Shown piece after piece: positions 13,222 through 15,054 of a DNA stretch of 15,054 bases. A program made the position numbers and the translations under genes. The notes beneath the pieces were generated by a model, which ran no database searches, had not been told where the DNA came from, and worked only from the letters and a program-made list of their open reading frames with translations. Source of the DNA: JBQTIU01 sp052387815 (lineage in GTDB: Bacteria; Pseudomonadota; Alphaproteobacteria; CACIAM-22H2); assembly GCA_052387815.1 (NCBI GenBank), contig JBQTIU010000087.1:1-15054 (forward strand). Reading direction: 5' to 3'. Positions within the stretch are counted from its first letter, which is position 1. Every line of letters begins with the position of its first letter.

Positions 13222-15054
13222 ATGAATGTGGGCGCGAAGCTTCGCTGGTCGATGGTTGCCATCGCGCTCGGGCTCGCCGGGCTCGCGCCGGCGTCCGTGC
13301 TGGCGGCCGATTCCGCCTCGGCGTGGGCGATCAACGACCATGCCCGGGTCCGCTTGCTCGCCGCCGCCCAAGCGGTCGGCACCGCCGAGACGCTGCGGCT
13401 TGGCCTGCAGTTCCGGCTCGACCCGGGATGGAAGATCTATTGGCGCTCGCCGGGCGATGCCGGCTACCCCCCGCGCCCCGATTGGGCGGGATCGCGGAAC
13501 CTGGCGGGGGCGAGCTTGCGCTGGCCGGCGCCCGAGCGCTTCGAGCTGTTCGGCCTCGACACCTTCGGCTATGGCGGCGAGGTCGTGCTGCCGATCGAGG
13601 CTCGCCTTGAGCGCCCGGGCGAGATGCTGGCATTGATGCTCGCGCTCGATTACCTGGTGTGCGAGAAAATCTGCATCCCTGTCACCGACCGGCTGGCGCT
13701 CGCGCTGCCGGCCGGGCGCGCCGCGCCGAGCCCGCACGCCCACCTCATCGCCCGCTTCAATGCCCGCGTTCCGGTTCCGGATCTGGGGTCGGAGAGCGCG
13801 GGCCTGTCGATCGAGCGCGGCGAATGGGTGGGCGGCGCCGCGCCGCAGCTGGTGGTCGTCGCTCGCGCCGGCACGCCCTTCGCCGCGCCCGATGTGTTCG
13901 TCGAGGGCGCGCCCGGCTGGACGTTCGGCCGGCCCGCCACGTCCTTCGCCGAGGGCGGACGGCGGGCGGTCCTGCGCTTGCCGGCGCGCGCCGACGGCCG
14001 CGCCCCAGCCGCCGACCTCCTCGACGCCAGCGTGACCCTCACCCTGGTCGATGGCACGCGCGCGCTCGAGCGCCGCCTGGCGCTCGAACGCGGCTCGGCT
14101 CCCTCGGCAGTGGCCGGCGAATTCCTCGCCATCCTCGCCTTGGCGATCTTGGGTGGGCTCATACTCAATTTGATGCCCTGTGTGTTGCCGGTCCTGTCCC
14201 TCAAGCTGCTCGGGGTCATCCGCCATGGCGGGTCGGAGCGCGCGGCCGTGCGCGCGAGCTTCCTTGCCTCGGCGGCCGGCATCCTGACCGCCTTCCTGGC
14301 GCTCGCCCTCGGCATGGTGGCGCTGAGGGGCGCCGGACATGCGATCGGCTGGGGCATCCAGTTCCAGGAGCCGATGTTCCTCGTCTTCATGGGCCTGCTG
14401 CTGACGCTGTTCGCAGCCAATCTGTGGGGCTGGTTCGACATCCACCTGCCGGGCTTCGTCGCCGAGGCGCTTGAGTCATACGTGCCCGCCGGCGGCGCGC
14501 ACGCGGACCGGGCCGGCGCCTTCGCCACCGGCGCCTTCGCGACCTTGCTGGCGACGCCATGCTCGGCGCCGTTCCTCGGCACGGCGGCCGGCTTCGCGCT
14601 CGCCCGCGGGCCGGTCGAGATTTTCGCCGTGTTTGCGGCGCTGGGCTTCGGTCTCGCTTTGCCCTACCTCGCCCTCGCCGCGTTCCCGGGCGCGGCAGCT
14701 TGGTTGCCCAGGCCCGGAGCATGGATGATCCGGTTGCGCCAATTCCTGGGACTCGCCCTGGCGGCGACCGCGCTGTGGCTGTTGAGCGTGCTGGCGGCGC
14801 AGGTGGGCACGGGGGCGGCCGTCGTCGTCGCTGTCTTGCTGGCCGCGGCGCTCGCCGCCCTGTGGGCCGCGGGCAGGCTGGCGCCCGAACGGCGCCGGCT
14901 CGCGCTCATCGGGCTGGTCGGGTTGGCCGCCTTGGCCTTCGCGGCGCCCGGCCGCCTCGCCGAAACCGGCCCGGTGGCGGCGCCCAAGGACGGCGCCGTG
15001 GTCGCCTGGCGGCCGTTCGCGCGGAGCGAGATCGACGCCCTCGTCCGCTCGGGC
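13222..15054 (+). CDS. DsbD/ScsB-family thiol:disulfide interchange protein (3' end outside window)
   Basis: Membrane protein that carries reducing electrons from cytoplasmic thioredoxin to periplasmic proteins. The visible 611 residues cover a signal peptide (about 1-29, ending ASVLAA), a long periplasmic N-terminal region (30-298) with a C147-x3-C151 pair in YLVCEKICIP, and the DsbD/CcdA membrane domain. The redox cysteines of that domain are C320 (LNLMPCVLPVLSLKLLG) and C447 (TLLATPCSAPFLG), in two inverted repeats. A terminal thioredoxin-like domain is expected beyond the right edge; the last visible segment (VVAWRPFARSEIDALVRSG) looks like its start. The roughly 270-residue N-terminal region is longer than in E. 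coli DsbD and matches the ScsB-like branch, linked in some bacteria to copper tolerance. ATG 13222 has GAGG about 8 nt upstream. The frame is open to the last base. Confidence 0.9.
   Translation, partial: MNVGAKLRWSMVAIALGLAGLAPASVLAADSASAWAINDHARVRLLAAAQAVGTAETLRLGLQFRLDPGWKIYWRSPGDAGYPPRPDWAGSRNLAGASLRWPAPERFELFGLDTFGYGGEVVLPIEARLERPGEMLALMLALDYLVCEKICIPVTDRLALALPAGRAAPSPHAHLIARFNARVPVPDLGSESAGLSIERGEWVGGAAPQLVVVARAGTPFAAPDVFVEGAPGWTFGRPATSFAEGGRRAVLRLPARADGRAPAADLLDASVTLTLVDGTRALERRLALERGSAPSAVAGEFLAILALAILGGLILNLMPCVLPVLSLKLLGVIRHGGSERAAVRASFLASAAGILTAFLALALGMVALRGAGHAIGWGIQFQEPMFLVFMGLLLTLFAANLWGWFDIHLPGFVAEALESYVPAGGAHADRAGAFATGAFATLLATPCSAPFLGTAAGFALARGPVEIFAVFAALGFGLALPYLALAAFPGAAAWLPRPGAWMIRLRQFLGLALAATALWLLSVLAAQVGTGAAVVVAVLLAAALAALWAAGRLAPERRRLALIGLVGLAALAFAAPGRLAETGPVAAPKDGAVVAWRPFARSEIDALVRSG

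Noticed and set aside
13087..14445. Minus-strand open frame of about 450 codons antisense to the DsbD-like gene
   Set aside because: Its translation is rich in Gln, Arg and Ala without any recognisable domain, while the plus-strand frame has a signal peptide, membrane helices and conserved cysteines.

Overview
This is a high-GC chromosomal segment that looks alphaproteobacterial, most like Rhodospirillales or relatives. The evidence is the gene order coxB-coxA-ctaB-small CoxF-like ORF-ctaG-coxC-DUF983-SURF1 followed by thrC and an MPP-like M16 peptidase, together with the protein motifs. The species cannot be named from the sequence.

Layout. (1) Positions 1-231, minus strand: the 5' end of a small, basic, probably TPR/ST7-like protein that runs off the left edge and has its own promoter near 275-302. 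(2) 345-685: remnant of an insertion sequence, with a putative element end carrying TGTCCG repeats, a 9-bp inverted repeat and the C-terminal scrap of a transposase on the minus strand. (3) 807-1460: a 1-Cys (Prdx6-type) peroxiredoxin with a hairpin terminator, followed by about 260 bp in which I recognise nothing. (4) 1779-8154: the aa3-type cytochrome c oxidase operon. It has a candidate promoter and a leader with an 8-bp perfect hairpin, then subunits II and I, heme O synthase, a 39-aa membrane protein, the CuB chaperone CtaG, subunit III, a DUF983 zinc-ribbon membrane protein and SURF1. (5) 8151-9653: an M32 metallocarboxypeptidase whose TTG start overlaps the SURF1 stop. (6) 9794-12495: threonine synthase and an M16 zinc peptidase coupled by ATGA, with a probable promoter of their own. 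(7) 12455-13030, minus strand: YqgE, overlapping the M16 gene tail to tail. (8) 13222 to the right edge: a DsbD/ScsB-family thiol:disulfide transporter, divergent from yqgE.

The cox genes form one working unit. CoxA, CoxB and CoxC are the catalytic core; CtaB begins heme A synthesis, CtaG delivers copper to CuB, SURF1 helps insert heme a3, and DUF983 and the CoxF-like protein are conserved companions. The DsbD-like protein may add periplasmic reducing power, which would matter for CuA and copper-chaperone cysteines, but that link is inferred from family knowledge and proximity.

I found no wholly new multi-gene system. The observation most worth checking is in the oxidase. The carboxylates usually found at the non-redox Mg/Mn site are both amides here: Asn391 in CoxA where Asp is usual, and Gln228 in CoxB where Glu is usual, while every redox-centre ligand and proton-channel landmark I checked is intact. 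Secondary points are the M32 peptidase attached to SURF1, the 41-bp convergent overlap of the M16 and yqgE genes, the AT-rich divergent yqgE/dsbD promoter region with a possibly leaderless yqgE transcript, and the cox leader hairpin.
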